Source: Acidobacteria bacterium Mor1 (GTDB lineage Bacteria > Acidobacteriota > Polarisedimenticolia > Polarisedimenticolales > Polarisedimenticolaceae). From it: 64,000 nucleotides of DNA. Shown here one piece after another: positions 63,398 to 64,000 of this stretch; position 1 is the stretch's first letter, and each line of letters begins with the position of its first letter. Under the pieces are notes generated by a model, which made no database searches, was not told the DNA's origin, and saw only the letters and a list, made by a program, of their open reading frames with translations. The DNA is taken from positions 5,027,275-5,091,274 of the forward strand of contig CP011806.1 in NCBI GenBank assembly GCA_001664505.1. Reading direction: 5' to 3'. Both the position numbers and the translations under genes were made by a program.

Positions 63398-64000
<603 letters not shown>

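Overview
The window is about 65-70% GC and gene-dense, with clear GGAGG-type ribosome sites. It encodes a Gram-negative bacterium: a TonB-dependent receptor, a TolC/HlyD/ABC exporter, a CsgG-like protein, lipoproteins and hopanoid synthesis are all present. The mix of secreted subtilase and S9 peptidases, FG-GAP and HEAT-like secreted proteins, hybrid histidine kinases and a mevalonate-fed hopanoid operon suggests an Acidobacteriota-like or Myxococcota-like soil or sediment lineage. That placement is inference; there is no rRNA or marker gene here to prove it. I saw no tRNA, rRNA, CRISPR array or transposase.

Layout. 0-2.5 kb (+): secreted small proteins, ending in one with a mature CSC amino terminus like TIMP/NTR domains. 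2.5-7.8 kb (-): a secreted subtilase, an AI-2E-type permease and a MATE exporter. 8.0-19.0 kb (-): the centrepiece, a tightly coupled run reading shc-hpnH-hpnG-fni-hmgR-mvk-decarboxylase-ipk-squalene synthase, followed by an NAD-isocitrate dehydrogenase; a TetR gene is divergent. 20.1-23.6 kb (+): an alanine/glycine:cation symporter and an S9 peptidase. 23.6-23.9 kb: a long palindromic intergenic repeat and a terminator. 23.9-25.1 kb (-): a CsgG-family protein. 25.4-30.5 kb (+): fdhD and a two-subunit NAD-dependent formate dehydrogenase whose catalytic subunit reads through an in-frame UGA (selenocysteine) with a recognisable SECIS hairpin. 30.6-37.6 kb: small hypothetical proteins, a large hybrid kinase with a TPR-like sensor, and a MerR-TipAS regulator. 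37.6-41.6 kb (-): a COG2509 flavoprotein and a flotillin/NfeD pair. 41.9-45.1 kb: a HEAT-like secreted protein and a DUF5671-like membrane protein. 45.4-50.3 kb (+): a TonB receptor, a PF04392-type binding protein and a hybrid kinase, joined by 4-bp overlaps. 50.3-54.4 kb: DUF547, nitrilase, saccharopine-dehydrogenase-like and MDR genes. 54.4-60.3 kb: a TolC/HlyD/ABC secretion operon with a divergent LysR. 60.3-64.0 kb: a glycerophosphodiesterase lipoprotein, an FG-GAP protein and a truncated AbgT transporter.

The most interesting biology is the isoprenoid/hopanoid operon. It carries mevalonate kinase, a decarboxylase and isopentenyl phosphate kinase but no phosphomevalonate kinase. This gene set predicts the alternative route (phosphomevalonate to isopentenyl phosphate to IPP) feeding squalene and hopanoids. 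The decarboxylase lacks the lysine of the KYWGK motif, and the cyclase has DCDT where DXDD is expected, so both enzymes depart from textbook motifs.
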